Below are positions 6,864 through 15,590 of a stretch of DNA of 64,000 bases, piece after piece; position 1 is the first letter of the stretch; each line of letters opens with the position of its first letter. Location of the stretch: positions 1-64,000 of the forward strand of contig CAMKLO010000011.1 of assembly GCA_946413655.1 (NCBI GenBank), written 5' to 3'. This stretch comes from an uncultured Fibrobacter sp. (GTDB taxonomy: Bacteria; Fibrobacterota; Fibrobacteria; Fibrobacterales; Fibrobacteraceae). The translations under genes and the position numbers were made by a program. The notes under the pieces were generated by a model. It was not told where the DNA came from and made no database searches. It saw only the letters and a program-made list of their open reading frames with translations.

Positions 6864-8558
6864 ATGCTTTTGAAAAAGGGAAAGAAACTTCTTAAAGTTC
6901 TCATCGCGACTCTTGCCGCTGTCATCGTCACGTTGTTAGTGGTCAGCTTTAACGGAATGTGCCGGCATGACACGATTGACCTTGTGATAAGGCTCAGCGA
7001 TGGGTGGTCCGTTTCTTTCTCGGATGTCCATCTCCCTGCAATAGACCGCATATCGGAATTCCGGGTTCCTTCGAATGTTCAACCGGGCGATACCATCATT
7101 TATGAACGGAACATGAAGGATGCCGAATCGATTCCGTTGCCTACGACGCTCCGTTTCCATGCCTATCATGTCGCTGTTGCTGTTTACGTAGATAGTATCT
7201 GCTATTATCGCTACGGTTTTGGACGTTTCAAGGAGGGAAAACTTGTCGGCAGCGGAATTCATCTCGTGAATATGCCGGAGCACTTGAACAACCATACGAT
7301 TCGCGTGGTGACTGTCGTAACGGAAAAGGCGGCCGCAAAATCTTTGACGTCTATAGAACTGTTGCGTTCCAGCAGCATGACGGACTATTATGCGAACAAT
7401 TCCGCATCGATCACGATAGGCATCTTTTTGATGTTCTTTGGGATGATTGCCTTTATCACGGGCTGCTGTGCAGTCGGTTTCGACAGGGCGTACTACCGTC
7501 TTAGCTTGATAGGCCTTTTCGCGACCTTGATGGGGCTTTGGACGCTCAATTATGCGAAGGGTATCCAGATATTCTCCATAAACTACGCATTGGATACGAC
7601 GCTGGAGTACATTTCGCTCTATCTTGCGGCGATTCCGTTCGGGCTCCTTATCGTCAATATGCGTTCTGGCAAGATTGCGACCTGGAAGATGAACGTGCTG
7701 AAAGGTCTTGTGGCTTTTGGAGCCTTGTTCTTTGTGGTGACGACCATTTTGCATGTGACTGATGTTGCCCATTATCCGACATTCCTGCTGGCCTACCACT
7801 GCTATATCTTTGTTTCGTTTGTGTTCATGGTGGTTTTCCGTGTGCTTTACGACCGTGGGGCAGGGCTGCAAGAAAAGATTTTGGCGTCTGGGACGGTTGT
7901 TTTTGTCCTCTTTGCCATTGCGGACTTGTTCCGTTACAACATCCAGAACATCTTTGGGTTGGACAAACCGTTTTTGGAATCGACATGTTTGCCAGTTGGA
8001 ACGCTCCTATTCATTTTGCTCTTGATGGTGGGCTATCTTGTCTATATGTACGAGAAATTGATGGACAAGACCGAAAAGGAAGTCCTCCGCCAGATAGCTT
8101 ACAGGGATGCTTTGACCGGCATCTACAACCGTGCAAAGTGCGAGCATATTTTCGAAGTCCTCAACCGCGATGACAGCGATTACGCCATTGTGAGTATCGA
8201 CGTGAACGGGCTCAAGATGGTGAACGACCACTTTGGGCATTCTATGGGCGATAAACTTCTGTGTGCCTTCGCCGACGTATTCAAGACGGCGTTCAACGGA
8301 ATTGGGACTACCATCCGCATGGGGGGCGACGAATTTGTGGCGATTGTCCGCGCCGAGCATCTCTCGGACCTCAGTTCGGCTCTAAAAACGATGGTCCTTT
8401 TGGAAAAAGAGGTCAAGCTTCCGATGACGCTGAATGTCGCATACGGTTATTCCGTGCGCCGTCGGGGCGATGCCGTGACCGCCATGGACGTTTATCGCAT
8501 GGCCGATGCAAACATGTACGCCATGAAACTCGCCAGTAAGCAGCAAAAACCAGCATAG
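6864..8558 (+). CDS. Membrane-bound diguanylate cyclase (GGDEF)
   Basis: 564 aa. An N-terminal membrane helix (about 13-31) precedes an extracytoplasmic domain of about 145 residues, then about seven membrane helices (roughly 184-400), then a cytoplasmic GGDEF domain (about 420-560). This resembles the 7TMR-DISM sensor layout. The active-site motif is intact as MGGDEF (GGDEF at 487-491), so synthesis of cyclic-di-GMP is expected; the usual inhibitory RxxD I-site five residues earlier is absent (NGIG there), so product inhibition at that site is unlikely. The signal sensed is unknown. It is probably a single-gene unit. Confidence 0.9.
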   Translation: MLLKKGKKLLKVLIATLAAVIVTLLVVSFNGMCRHDTIDLVIRLSDGWSVSFSDVHLPAIDRISEFRVPSNVQPGDTIIYERNMKDAESIPLPTTLRFHAYHVAVAVYVDSICYYRYGFGRFKEGKLVGSGIHLVNMPEHLNNHTIRVVTVVTEKAAAKSLTSIELLRSSSMTDYYANNSASITIGIFLMFFGMIAFITGCCAVGFDRAYYRLSLIGLFATLMGLWTLNYAKGIQIFSINYALDTTLEYISLYLAAIPFGLLIVNMRSGKIATWKMNVLKGLVAFGALFFVVTTILHVTDVAHYPTFLLAYHCYIFVSFVFMVVFRVLYDRGAGLQEKILASGTVVFVLFAIADLFRYNIQNIFGLDKPFLESTCLPVGTLLFILLLMVGYLVYMYEKLMDKTEKEVLRQIAYRDALTGIYNRAKCEHIFEVLNRDDSDYAIVSIDVNGLKMVNDHFGHSMGDKLLCAFADVFKTAFNGIGTTIRMGGDEFVAIVRAEHLSDLSSALKTMVLLEKEVKLPMTLNVAYGYSVRRRGDAVTAMDVYRMADANMYAMKLASKQQKPA

Positions 8559-8586
8559 TGTTGTTACAGATGGCGGCACTTCGGCA

Positions 8587-8698
8587 GGCTCAGTGACCTT
8601 AGTCCGCCATGACGCAGCCTCTGTCATCCTGGAGCCTGTCATCCCGTCATCCTTGAAACTGTCATTCCCTCCTTCGCGGTGCTCAGTCGAGAATGACA
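8587..8698. repeat. Cluster of TCATCCT/TCATTCC-type repeat pieces
   Basis: Between the GGDEF gene and the next gene lie several fragments of the gtcatcctgagcgaag family (ctgtcatcctggagcctgtcatcccgtcatccttgaaactgtcattcc) ending gagaatgaca. No coding sequence is seen here. Confidence 0.65.
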
Positions 8699-8748
8699 AT
8701 TTTAAAAACTAATAACTCATGACCGTTTTTTTGTATAGATTTTGAATT

Positions 8749-10032
8749 ATGATAGAATTCAACATCTTCTATAAGCTTGCTGCAGCGCTGGGTATCGGCT
8801 TCATTATCGGTATGCAGCGTGAAAATTCGTATTCGCAGAACAATTCCAGGCATCCGGCTGGGCTGTGCTCTTTTTCCATTGTGAGTCTTTGTGGCGCTTT
8901 GTCTTGCTATTTGGGCGACTTGATGGGTTCCATTGTTCCCTTTGTTGTAGGGCTTGTCATTGTCGGGCTTTTGCTTGTGGCAAGCCACATTGCGTACGGG
9001 CTTTCGAATCGCGGAAATGGCGGGCATGCGGGCGTCACGACGAGTGCCGCGCTTATCATGATTTATTTCTTGGGGGCGCTTTGTTGGTTCAACCGGCTCC
9101 TAGAAGCGTGTATCCTCATGATTGTGCTTTTGTGGCTTTTGGCGGTCAAGCGACAGTTGCATGACTTTGCCAAAAAAATTTCGACAGAAGATATCATAGC
9201 GACGGTCAAGTTTGCGGTGATTTCCCTCATGATTTTGCCGTTCCTGCCGAACAAAGCGTTCGGGCCTGCGGGGCTGGAGGTACTGAATCCGCATACGATT
9301 TGGCTTTTCGTGGTGTTCATTAGTGGCATCGGATTTGTGGGCTATGTGCTCATCAAACTTGTCGGGCCGGGCAAGGGCATTTGGCTCACGGGACTTTTGG
9401 GAGGGCTTGCTAGCAGTACTGCACTCACGCTCAATTTGGCTGGCCGCAGTTGCGATAACGAACAGTATGCGTCGGATTTTGCGGTGGGCATCGTGCTCAG
9501 CTGGGCTGTGATGTACGCTCGTTTGTACCTGATTTGCGTGTTCCTCGTGCCTTCGCTTGCGCTTCCGCTGTTGGCGCCTCTCTTGGTGCCCGTGATTCCT
9601 GGGCTTGGCTATGCCGCCTATCTCAAAGTTCGCGAGTCCAAGAACCATTTCCAGAAGACGACCGATTTTAACAACCCGTTCAAGCTTTTGCCTGCGGTCA
9701 AGTTTGGTTTGGTTTTCACCATCGTGATGTTCTTGGCGAATGCGGCGCGTGTGTATTTCGGTTCCGGGGCGCTTATTGCGTGCAGCTTTTTGGGCGGTGC
9801 CGCGGAGATGGATGCCGTGGCGTTTTCGCTCATCGACATGTGCCGCAAGGCGACTCTCGAAAATCAAAATTTGATTTTGGCACTTCTGTTCGCTAGCCTT
9901 GCGAATACGGTGACGAAGGGCGGAATCGTATATTTCCTTGGGGCGAAATCGATGCGGCGTCCGATTGTTCCGGCGGTGGTGCTCATTTGCGGCGTGACGA
10001 TTGTGATGATTGGATTTTATAGCATGTCATGA
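8749..10032 (+). CDS. MgtC-like / DUF4010 integral membrane protein
   Basis: 427 aa, almost entirely hydrophobic with about 12 predicted membrane segments. The N-terminal third has the MgtC/SapB look (LGIGFIIGMQRE, the family's G-x-x-I-G-x-x-R-E); the C-terminal two thirds match DUF4010 with LLGGLASSTALTLNLAGRS. Such proteins are inner-membrane proteins of unknown transport role; the link of MgtC itself to Mg2+ limitation should not be transferred to this fused form. thiD-like follows after 21 bp on the same strand, probably in one operon. Confidence 0.85.
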   Translation: MIEFNIFYKLAAALGIGFIIGMQRENSYSQNNSRHPAGLCSFSIVSLCGALSCYLGDLMGSIVPFVVGLVIVGLLLVASHIAYGLSNRGNGGHAGVTTSAALIMIYFLGALCWFNRLLEACILMIVLLWLLAVKRQLHDFAKKISTEDIIATVKFAVISLMILPFLPNKAFGPAGLEVLNPHTIWLFVVFISGIGFVGYVLIKLVGPGKGIWLTGLLGGLASSTALTLNLAGRSCDNEQYASDFAVGIVLSWAVMYARLYLICVFLVPSLALPLLAPLLVPVIPGLGYAAYLKVRESKNHFQKTTDFNNPFKLLPAVKFGLVFTIVMFLANAARVYFGSGALIACSFLGGAAEMDAVAFSLIDMCRKATLENQNLILALLFASLANTVTKGGIVYFLGAKSMRRPIVPAVVLICGVTIVMIGFYSMS

Positions 10033-10053
10033 TTTGTTATCATTGGGTGTCTT

Positions 10054-10806
10054 ATGTCCGAGAAGATGAATTTTGCATTGACGATTGCCGGTTTTGATGG
10101 TTCTGCCGGGGCGGGCATCTTGGCCGATGTCAAGGCAATGGCGCATTTTGGCGTCTATTGCGAGTCCGTCTGTACGGCGCTCACGCAACAGAACGAAGAT
10201 GAATTCGTGGCTCCTGGTTGGATTATCTGGGAACGCATCGAGGCGCAGCTTGAAACGTTATTCAAAAAGCGCACGTTCAAGTACGTGAAAATCGGCCTTG
10301 TTGAAAAAGCGAAAATTCTCAAGCGAATTGTGGAATTTGTGCGAGAAAAATCTCCGGATGCCTTTATTATCTGGGATCCGATTGCAAGTGCTTCGGCTGG
10401 TTTCCATTTTTTGCGTGCCGCAGAACAGGACAAGTTCATGCCCGTGATGAAACAGATTGACTTGGTGACGCCGAATCATGATGAATTTAGTTTTTTGGGG
10501 CTTGGACTCGCAGCATCGCGTGGGACAATTGAACTCGGAAAGGATTTTGCGCTCCTCTTGAAGGGCGGACATTCTAGAGGAAAGAATGCTGTCGATATTC
10601 TTTGGGATAGGGAAGGTGTTCAGTACAAATTCTCTAGCCCACGTTTGCCGGGCAAAGGAAAACACGGCACCGGTTGCCACCTCTCTGCGGCTATTTTGGC
10701 AAACCTGGCGCTGGGCCACACGCTCCCGGAATCCTGCCAGATAGCGAAAGATTACCTCATCGAGCTATTGCAAAGCGGCGAGGGGCGCCTCGCAAGGGAC
10801 TTTTAA
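10054..10806 (+). CDS. thiD: Hydroxymethylpyrimidine/phosphomethylpyrimidine kinase-like protein
   Basis: 250 aa ribokinase-fold kinase of the ThiD group, which phosphorylates HMP and HMP-P for thiamine synthesis. The N-terminal AGFDGSAGAGILADVKAM motif (family: GxDxSGGAGxxAD) and the C-terminal anion-hole motif HGTGCHLSAAI with its Cys are visible; the middle strand has VTPNHDEF. The ORF is shorter than usual (about 265 aa), and several conserved stretches diverge (LGKDFALLLKGGH), so a related pyridoxal/pyrimidine kinase role cannot be excluded. No other thi genes lie in the window. Confidence 0.78.
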   Translation: MSEKMNFALTIAGFDGSAGAGILADVKAMAHFGVYCESVCTALTQQNEDEFVAPGWIIWERIEAQLETLFKKRTFKYVKIGLVEKAKILKRIVEFVREKSPDAFIIWDPIASASAGFHFLRAAEQDKFMPVMKQIDLVTPNHDEFSFLGLGLAASRGTIELGKDFALLLKGGHSRGKNAVDILWDREGVQYKFSSPRLPGKGKHGTGCHLSAAILANLALGHTLPESCQIAKDYLIELLQSGEGRLARDF

Positions 10807-10830
10807 TTTAGACGAAAAGAATCGATTGTT

Positions 10831-10859
10831 TTGACATAATCTGGGTGGGGTTCTATATT
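10831..10859 (+). promoter_or_regulatory. Sigma70-type promoter of the first FISUMP gene
   Basis: TTGACA (10831-10836), a 17-bp spacer, and TATATT (10854-10859). This is the best -35/-10 pair seen in the window; transcription would start near 10866 and give a leader of about 37 nt with the ribosome site aggagatt before the ATG at 10903. Confidence 0.8.
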
Positions 10860-10902
10860 TGAGCCTCGTTGGGTAAATTTATAGGATCCTAGAGGAGATT
10901 AT

Positions 10903-11520
10903 ATGAAACAATCTTTTATTGGTCATGCATTATTCGCTTTAGCGTTTGCATTGATTTCCTGTGGCGATGACTCATCAACTGGTGCTCCTGAAGGGACTGT
11001 CGGGTCCTTGACGGACTCTCGCGATGGGTTGACCTACAAGACAATTGTCATCGGTAGGCAGACTTGGATGGCTGAAAACCTGAATTACGATGCTAAGAAT
11101 AGCTTGTGTCCCAAAGGTACTTCCGCCAACTGTACCAAATACGGTCGCCTTTATACGTGGTCTGTTGCGAAAACGGCATGTCCGTCCGGTTGGCATTTAC
11201 CGAGTAGGAAGGAATTTGAAACTTTGTTTGAAGCCGTTGGTGGTGCCGATAGCGCAGGCACAAAACTCATGTCCACGTCTGGGTGGTATAAAGACGGTAA
11301 CGGCACGGATGATTATTCGTTTTCTGTGTTGCCTGCCGGAGGCAAGAGTGGCAGTGGGTATTACATCGACGAGGGCCGGCATGCGTACATATGGAGTTCG
11401 ACGGAGGCCGATAGCTATAGTGCATATTACTTGGACTTAGAGTATGACTATGAAAAAGCTCGCATGAGAGGTGACAACGCCAAGGATTACTGGTTCTCGG
11501 TCCGCTGCGTTCAAGACTAG
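10903..11520 (+). CDS. FISUMP-domain lipoprotein
   Basis: 205 aa exported lipoprotein with lipobox LISC (Cys20). Nearly all of the mature protein is one FISUMP domain (Fib_succ_major, a family expanded in Fibrobacter): DGLTYKTIVIGRQTWMAENL at the start, then YGRLYTW, CPSGWHLPS, SVLPAGG, WSSTE and the final WFSVRCVQD. The function of the domain is unknown. It has its own sigma70-type promoter. A second FISUMP lipoprotein, with a Ser-rich linker, lies at 47638-48510. Confidence 0.9.
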   Translation: MKQSFIGHALFALAFALISCGDDSSTGAPEGTVGSLTDSRDGLTYKTIVIGRQTWMAENLNYDAKNSLCPKGTSANCTKYGRLYTWSVAKTACPSGWHLPSRKEFETLFEAVGGADSAGTKLMSTSGWYKDGNGTDDYSFSVLPAGGKSGSGYYIDEGRHAYIWSSTEADSYSAYYLDLEYDYEKARMRGDNAKDYWFSVRCVQD

Positions 11521-11620
11521 CAATGAGGCGAGTGCAGCGCAGAAATGCTTGCATTTCTGCATTGCCGAGCCGATTGGCGAGGGACTAGTCCCCTAGCAAT
11601 GAGGCGAGCGACTTTTAAGT
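11521..11620. repeat. GCAATGAGGCGAG repeat with two perfect palindromes
   Basis: gcaatgaggcgag occurs at both ends (about 11519 and 11596). Between them lie GCAGAAATGC-tt-GCATTTCTGC (11539-11560) and GGGACTAGTCCC (11581-11592). No gene is here. Confidence 0.75.
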
Positions 11621-11630
11621 TGTAAAAAAA

Positions 11631-11662
11631 GAGAAGCACCCCGAAGGGTGCTTCTTTACTTT
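11631..11662. terminator. Bidirectional rho-independent terminator
   Basis: AGAAGCACCC (11632-11641)-cgaa-GGGTGCTTCT (11646-11655), with A7 on the left and a T-rich tract on the right. It can end the FISUMP gene (+) and typA (-). Confidence 0.88.
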
Positions 11663-11689
11663 TTTTAGATTTTCTCGGCGTTAAAAAGA

Positions 11690-11735
11690 CTGTAGATAGC
11701 AATGCTTCCTACTGTCTACTTCCTACCGCCTACTA
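11690..11735. repeat. CTACTGTCTACTTCCTAC-type simple repeat
   Basis: Near-repeats gactgtagatagcaatgctt and cctactgtctacttcctacc lie directly beyond the typA stop. They are the same family as 217-254 and 44368-44395. Confidence 0.7.
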
Positions 11736-13568
11736 TTACTCTTCTTCAGCCGGCTTCTTGGACATCTGCTTACGCTTGATTGGGTCAAGTTCGTTCTTGC
11801 GGAGGCGCAACACTTCCGGTGTGACTTCGATGCATTCGTCTTCGTTAATGAAGGTGACGCATTCTTCCAGAGTCATGCGGCGGTACGGCGTGAGCTGAAT
11901 CATGTCGTCAGCAGATTTGGATCGCATGTTGGTAAGGTGCTTGCCCTTCGTGACGTTCACAGTGATATCGACGTCGCGGTTGTGTTCGCCCACAATCATG
12001 CCCGGATAAACTTCGGCACCCGGACCAATGATGAGGTAGCCACGGTCTTCCAGGTTAGAAAGCGCATAGCTTGCGGCTTCGCCCGGTTCTTTTGCGATGA
12101 GCACACCGTTGATACGAGCCGGGATTTCGCCTTTGTACGGCTGGTATTCCTTGAAGAAGGACTGCGTCACGGCGTAACCCTTGGAAAGCGAGAGGAGCTT
12201 CGGACGGATACCGATGAGGCCACGGGAGGGAACGATGAATTCGAGAGACACGCGGTCGTTTTCATCGGTCGTCATGTTGACCATTTCGCCCTTGCGCAAC
12301 TGGATTTCCTGGATGCAAGCACCGCTGAATTCGTTCGGGACTTCGACCTTGAAGTCTTCGACCGGTTCCAAGAGCTTGCCGTTTTCGTCTTTTTGGAAAA
12401 TGACCTGCGGACTTCCGATGGTGAATTCGTAAAGTTCACGGCGCATGTTTTCGACGAGAATCGTGAGATGCAAAATGCCACGGCCAGAGACCTTGAACGT
12501 CGATGCTCCATCGACCTTTTCGACGAGGAGGGCGGGGTCAGCCATGTGGGCGCGTTCCAAGCGTTCCTGGAGCTGGTTACCCGTCATGAACTTTCCACCG
12601 TACTTGCCTGCCAAGGGGGACGTGTTTACGGTGAAGATCATGGAGATTGTCGGCGGGTCAATGTGGATACGCGGCAAGTGAACTGGATTGCTCGTTGCGC
12701 TGATGGTGTCGCCAATATCGAAGTAGTCAAGGCCTGCGATGAGGATGATTTCGCCCGGACCGGCTTCGTCAACCGGCTTCGGGGTAAGGCCTTCGTAGCG
12801 GAGAATCTTCTGCGGACGGATGTTCTTGACGGTTCCGTCGGGGAATGCCTGAGCGTAAGTCTGGTTCGGCTTGAACACGCCCTGCTGCACACGGCCCACG
12901 GCCAAACGGCCAAGGAAGCTGGAGTATTCGAGGGAGGCAATCTGGAGGAGCGGTTCACCGTTCGGGTCGCCCTTCGGAGCCGGGATGCGTTCGATAATCT
13001 TGTCCATCAAGATGCTGAAGTCGCCATCCGGGTCTTCCAGTTCGGCGCGGCAAATGCCCTTACGGCCACTGCCAAAAACTCTGTCGAAATCGAGCTGTTC
13101 TTCGGATGCATCGAGTTCGCAGAACAAGTCGAAGACTTTGTCGAGTGCGAGGAGTGGGTTGCAACCGTCGCGGTCGATTTTGTTTACGACGACAATCGGG
13201 GTAAGGCCGAGTTCCAAAGCCTTTTTCGTCACGAAGCGGGTTTGGGCCATTGGGCCTTCGAATGCGTCAACAACCAGAAGAACGCCATCGACAGTTCCCA
13301 AAACGCGTTCCACCTGGCCACCGAAGTCGGCGTGCCCCGGGGTATCGACGATGTTCACGCGGTATCCTTTGTACATCACGCTCGTGTTCTTGGAGAGGAT
13401 GGTAATGCCGCGTTCGCGTTCGAGGTTGTCGGAGTCCATCACGCGGTCCACAATTTCTTCACCTTCGTGGAAAGTTCCGCACTGTTTGAGAAGCTGGTTC
13501 ACCAGGGTTGTTTTACCGTGGTCAACGTGGGCGATGATGGCTACGTTTCTGATTTTTGATTGATCCAT
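11736..13568 (-). CDS. typA: Translational GTPase TypA/BipA
   Basis: 610 aa ribosome-associated GTPase of the EF-G/LepA group, needed for 50S assembly and stress growth. G-motifs are intact: AHVDHGKTT (G1, about 14-22), GITI (G2), [10 protein letters not shown] (G3) and NKIDRDGC (G4). The EF-G-like domains and the TypA-specific C-terminal domain (with [14 protein letters not shown] and [11 protein letters not shown]) follow, ending in a charged tail. It is a monocistronic-looking unit ending at the terminator at 11631-11662; the divergent ruvX starts 91 bp upstream. Confidence 0.98.
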   Translation of the reverse strand: MDQSKIRNVAIIAHVDHGKTTLVNQLLKQCGTFHEGEEIVDRVMDSDNLERERGITILSKNTSVMYKGYRVNIVDTPGHADFGGQVERVLGTVDGVLLVVDAFEGPMAQTRFVTKKALELGLTPIVVVNKIDRDGCNPLLALDKVFDLFCELDASEEQLDFDRVFGSGRKGICRAELEDPDGDFSILMDKIIERIPAPKGDPNGEPLLQIASLEYSSFLGRLAVGRVQQGVFKPNQTYAQAFPDGTVKNIRPQKILRYEGLTPKPVDEAGPGEIILIAGLDYFDIGDTISATSNPVHLPRIHIDPPTISMIFTVNTSPLAGKYGGKFMTGNQLQERLERAHMADPALLVEKVDGASTFKVSGRGILHLTILVENMRRELYEFTIGSPQVIFQKDENGKLLEPVEDFKVEVPNEFSGACIQEIQLRKGEMVNMTTDENDRVSLEFIVPSRGLIGIRPKLLSLSKGYAVTQSFFKEYQPYKGEIPARINGVLIAKEPGEAASYALSNLEDRGYLIIGPGAEVYPGMIVGEHNRDVDITVNVTKGKHLTNMRSKSADDMIQLTPYRRMTLEECVTFINEDECIEVTPEVLRLRKNELDPIKRKQMSKKPAEEE

Positions 13569-13646
13569 ATTTTACCGTTTGGCTTTAATTTTCGGCGCAA
13601 AGATAGAAAAATGAGTGGAAAAATGCAATATTTGGCGTTCGTATTC

Positions 13647-13652
13647 TATATT
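13647..13652 (+). promoter_or_regulatory. TATATT box directly upstream of ruvX
   Basis: TATATT ends 7 nt before the GTG start and no Shine-Dalgarno lies between, so a transcript from this box would be leaderless or nearly so. No good -35 match is seen. Confidence 0.5.
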
Positions 13653-13659
13653 TAGTGAT

Positions 13660-14073
13660 GTGAATTACTTGGCTTTGGATTACGGAGAACATCGTGTCGG
13701 GGTCGCATTTGGCGATTCCGAGCTCAAGATGGCGTTTTCGCGCGAGACGATTGACCAAAAAACGACGAACCTGTTCGAACGGCTGGACCAGCTCGTGCGC
13801 ATCAACAAGATTGACGAATTTGTTGTCGGGATGCCTTACCACCCGGATGGCCGCAAGGACGGGAAAAACGTGGTGGTGGAGGCCTTTATCAAGGATTTAG
13901 CGCTGCACTTTCCGGGAATGAAAATCCATACGCAGGACGAGTCGTATTCCAGCGTTCAGGCACAGGAATTCACGTCTTACCTGAGTAAAAAGAAAAAGCA
14001 GAAGAACAAGGCGATAATCGACCGCACCGCTGCCGCGATTATTTTACAGCGCTGGTTCGATGAGCGTGGCTAA
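13660..14073 (+). CDS. ruvX: Putative pre-16S rRNA nuclease / Holliday junction resolvase-like RuvX (YqgF)
   Basis: 137 aa RNase H-fold protein. It opens with YLALDYGEHRVGVAFGD (family: LGiDyGxkRiGvAvsd; first catalytic Asp in LDYG), continues with VVGMPYHPDGR, DESYSS (second acidic site) and ends with DRTAAAIILQRWFDE, the typical YqgF C-terminus. GTG at 13660 is chosen: it gives the family length and N-terminus, while the extension to 13615 adds unrelated residues. Members process pre-16S rRNA ends in E. coli; a Holliday junction role is less certain. Confidence 0.92.
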   Translation: MNYLALDYGEHRVGVAFGDSELKMAFSRETIDQKTTNLFERLDQLVRINKIDEFVVGMPYHPDGRKDGKNVVVEAFIKDLALHFPGMKIHTQDESYSSVQAQEFTSYLSKKKKQKNKAIIDRTAAAIILQRWFDERG

Positions 14074-14081
14074 GCCCCACA

Positions 14082-14195
14082 TAGACGAAAGAACGGCTCT
14101 ACGAGCCTACAGGCTAGAGACGAGAGTGGTATAATGGAGCTTCGCACGGATTCTGTGAAAAATCTTTCGTCTTTCGTCTCTCGTCTTTCGTCTAA
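14082..14195. repeat. GACGAGAGACGA element, copy B (MITE-like)
   Basis: Same layout as 5617-5789: it opens tagacgaaagaacggctcta with mini-hairpin GGCTC-tac-GAGCC (14095-14107), then agagacgagagtggt, and closes with ctttcgtctctcgtctttcg ttaat-side inverted repeats (tcgtctaa). It is shorter than copy A because the middle differs. Confidence 0.8.
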
Positions 14196-14199
14196 TTAC

Positions 14200-14205
14200 T
14201 ATATT
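14200..14205 (+). promoter_or_regulatory. TATATT box upstream of the receiver-like gene
   Basis: TATATT ends 7 nt before the ATG at 14213, with no Shine-Dalgarno. It sits just outside the end of the repeat element. Confidence 0.45.
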
Positions 14206-14212
14206 TTATACC

Positions 14213-14671
14213 ATGGCTAAAGATTTCGATAATTTTGATGATGAAGAAATGGACGAAGAAACCGGTGCGATGCTTGACGCATTGAACGCCGAAGAAAACT
14301 TCGTTCCGCAAGTTCGTGACTACAGTGACCGCCGCATCCTAATCTGGGAAGAGGACGATGCCCGCCGTGAGGCCTGCCTCGAAGTCCTTTCGGATTTGCT
14401 CGTTGGCGCTTTCTTCAAGGCTGTTAAGACCGAAGCTGAGGCGATGCAGCAGCTCGAAGAAGACGACTGGGATACGTTCGTCGTGGATTTCTATACCGAA
14501 GGCGTTTCCGTGAGCGATTTCATCAAACGCGTGAACAACTATCCGGGTTCGATTCTGGTTGCCATCAACATGGGACCTTTGACGCTCCCTGAAGAGCGCG
14601 AACCTGCCAAGGCCGAAAACCTGCGCCGCCTGTTCGACATCGAACGCGCCAGCACGCAGATTCACGCATAA
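14213..14671 (+). CDS. Degenerate response-regulator receiver-like protein
   Basis: 152 aa, very acidic N-terminus (about residues 1-30), then a stretch that follows the receiver-domain pattern: ILIWEEDDARREACLEVL where the acidic pocket would be, and TFVVDFYTEG where the phosphoacceptor Asp would be. The conserved Thr/Ser (SILVAIN) and the Lys of the switch are not found, so phosphorylation signalling is doubtful. No output domain and no kinase gene nearby. The assignment rests on pattern only and is tentative; it could be an unrelated small alpha/beta protein. A terminator follows. Confidence 0.5.
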   Translation: MAKDFDNFDDEEMDEETGAMLDALNAEENFVPQVRDYSDRRILIWEEDDARREACLEVLSDLLVGAFFKAVKTEAEAMQQLEEDDWDTFVVDFYTEGVSVSDFIKRVNNYPGSILVAINMGPLTLPEEREPAKAENLRRLFDIERASTQIHA

Positions 14672-14714
14672 TAATGGCGTAAGCGATAAATTGTAGCGTA
14701 AAGGAAACTTTGCG

Positions 14715-14745
14715 TCCCCGGCTGAAACGCTGGGGCTTTTTTTAT
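14715..14745 (+). terminator. Rho-independent terminator
   Basis: CCCCGGC (14716-14722)-tgaaac-GCTGGGG (14729-14735), one G-T pair, followed by CTTTTTTT. It ends the receiver-like gene and isolates it from the injection-system cluster. Confidence 0.85.
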
Positions 14746-15008
14746 AAAATAAATCTAAGTTGTTTTATCTGTATAAAAATTGCATGAAAATATTTTTTTT
14801 TAATTTGTGTGATGAATCGCAAAAATTATATTATACAGAAAGTCTGGAACGGAAAATTGTATAAAATAAGAAAAATAAATTTTACAATTCGCTAGGTATC
14901 GTAGAAATAGTTATATTGTACTAAAAAAATAAATTATGTACAAATGTTTGAGGTAAAATGCATATAAGTGTATGCATGTTTTTGGAGTATTGCGTGGGTT
15001 GATTGAAC
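14746..15008 (+). promoter_or_regulatory. AT-rich leader region of the injection-system cluster
   Basis: 263 bp with no ORF, strongly A+T rich, with many TATAAA/TATATT-like hexamers (for example tgtataaaa near 14770 and 14860, and gttatattg near 14910). The promoter of the whole cluster must be here, but no single -35/-10 pair stands out. There is no clear terminator-type attenuator. Confidence 0.5.
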
Positions 15009-15590
15009 ATGATTGGAGCGTCGTTACAGTATTTGGCTATGCAACTGAATCTTCATTTGCGGCGTACGATGGCGGTACGTGAAGATCTTGTTGTCGTTTC
15101 TAGGATTCTTGAAAATGATGGAAAAGAATATGAAGGGGCCGTGAATAAATTGAATCTTTTTCTTGTGAATTTGGAGAGGGATAGCATGGTGCAAAATCGT
15201 GTGACTACTCCCGAGGTTCACGGGGATAGGGCTGTCGTGCCTCCAAAAATGGTTTATTTGAACTTGTATTTTGTCATTGCTGCAAATTTCAAAGGGGGAA
15301 ACTATGTGGATTCTCTGCGATATTTGTCGAAGGCGGTGGCTTTTTTTCAAGATCATACCTTTTTTGAACGCACGAATTGGCCTGACATGCCGGAAGGTTT
15401 GGAGAAACTCTTTATCGACATGGAATGTTTGAATATGCAGGAATTGAATAATTTGTGGGGAATGGTGGGGGCGAAGTATGTTCCTTCTGTAGTGTATCGG
15501 ATGAAAACGGTTGCTCTTGGTGGCGACTACTCTTATTACCAACCTTATGTGGTAAGGTTTCCGGAAAATTCGGAATTGGGGATGGTTTGA
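15009..15590 (+). CDS. eCIS DUF4255-family protein (Pvc16/Afp16-like)
   Basis: About 193 aa, first gene of the cluster. It has the DUF4255 look: an N-terminal helix (SLQYLAMQLNLHLRRT), then SRILENDGKEYEGAVNKLNLFLVNLERDS, VYLNLYFVIAANFKG and DSLRYLSKAVAFFQDH. In PVC/Afp systems this family (Afp16/Pvc16) is the tube- and sheath-terminating cap. The ATG at 15009 is preferred; an in-frame TTG at 15003 is possible, and no good ribosome site is visible. It overlaps the next gene by TGATG. Confidence 0.85.
   Translation: MIGASLQYLAMQLNLHLRRTMAVREDLVVVSRILENDGKEYEGAVNKLNLFLVNLERDSMVQNRVTTPEVHGDRAVVPPKMVYLNLYFVIAANFKGGNYVDSLRYLSKAVAFFQDHTFFERTNWPDMPEGLEKLFIDMECLNMQELNNLWGMVGAKYVPSVVYRMKTVALGGDYSYYQPYVVRFPENSELGMV

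Noticed and set aside
11937..13559. Antisense frame of 540 codons opposite typA
   Set aside because: TypA is unmistakable on the minus strand; the antisense frame has no recognisable domain.
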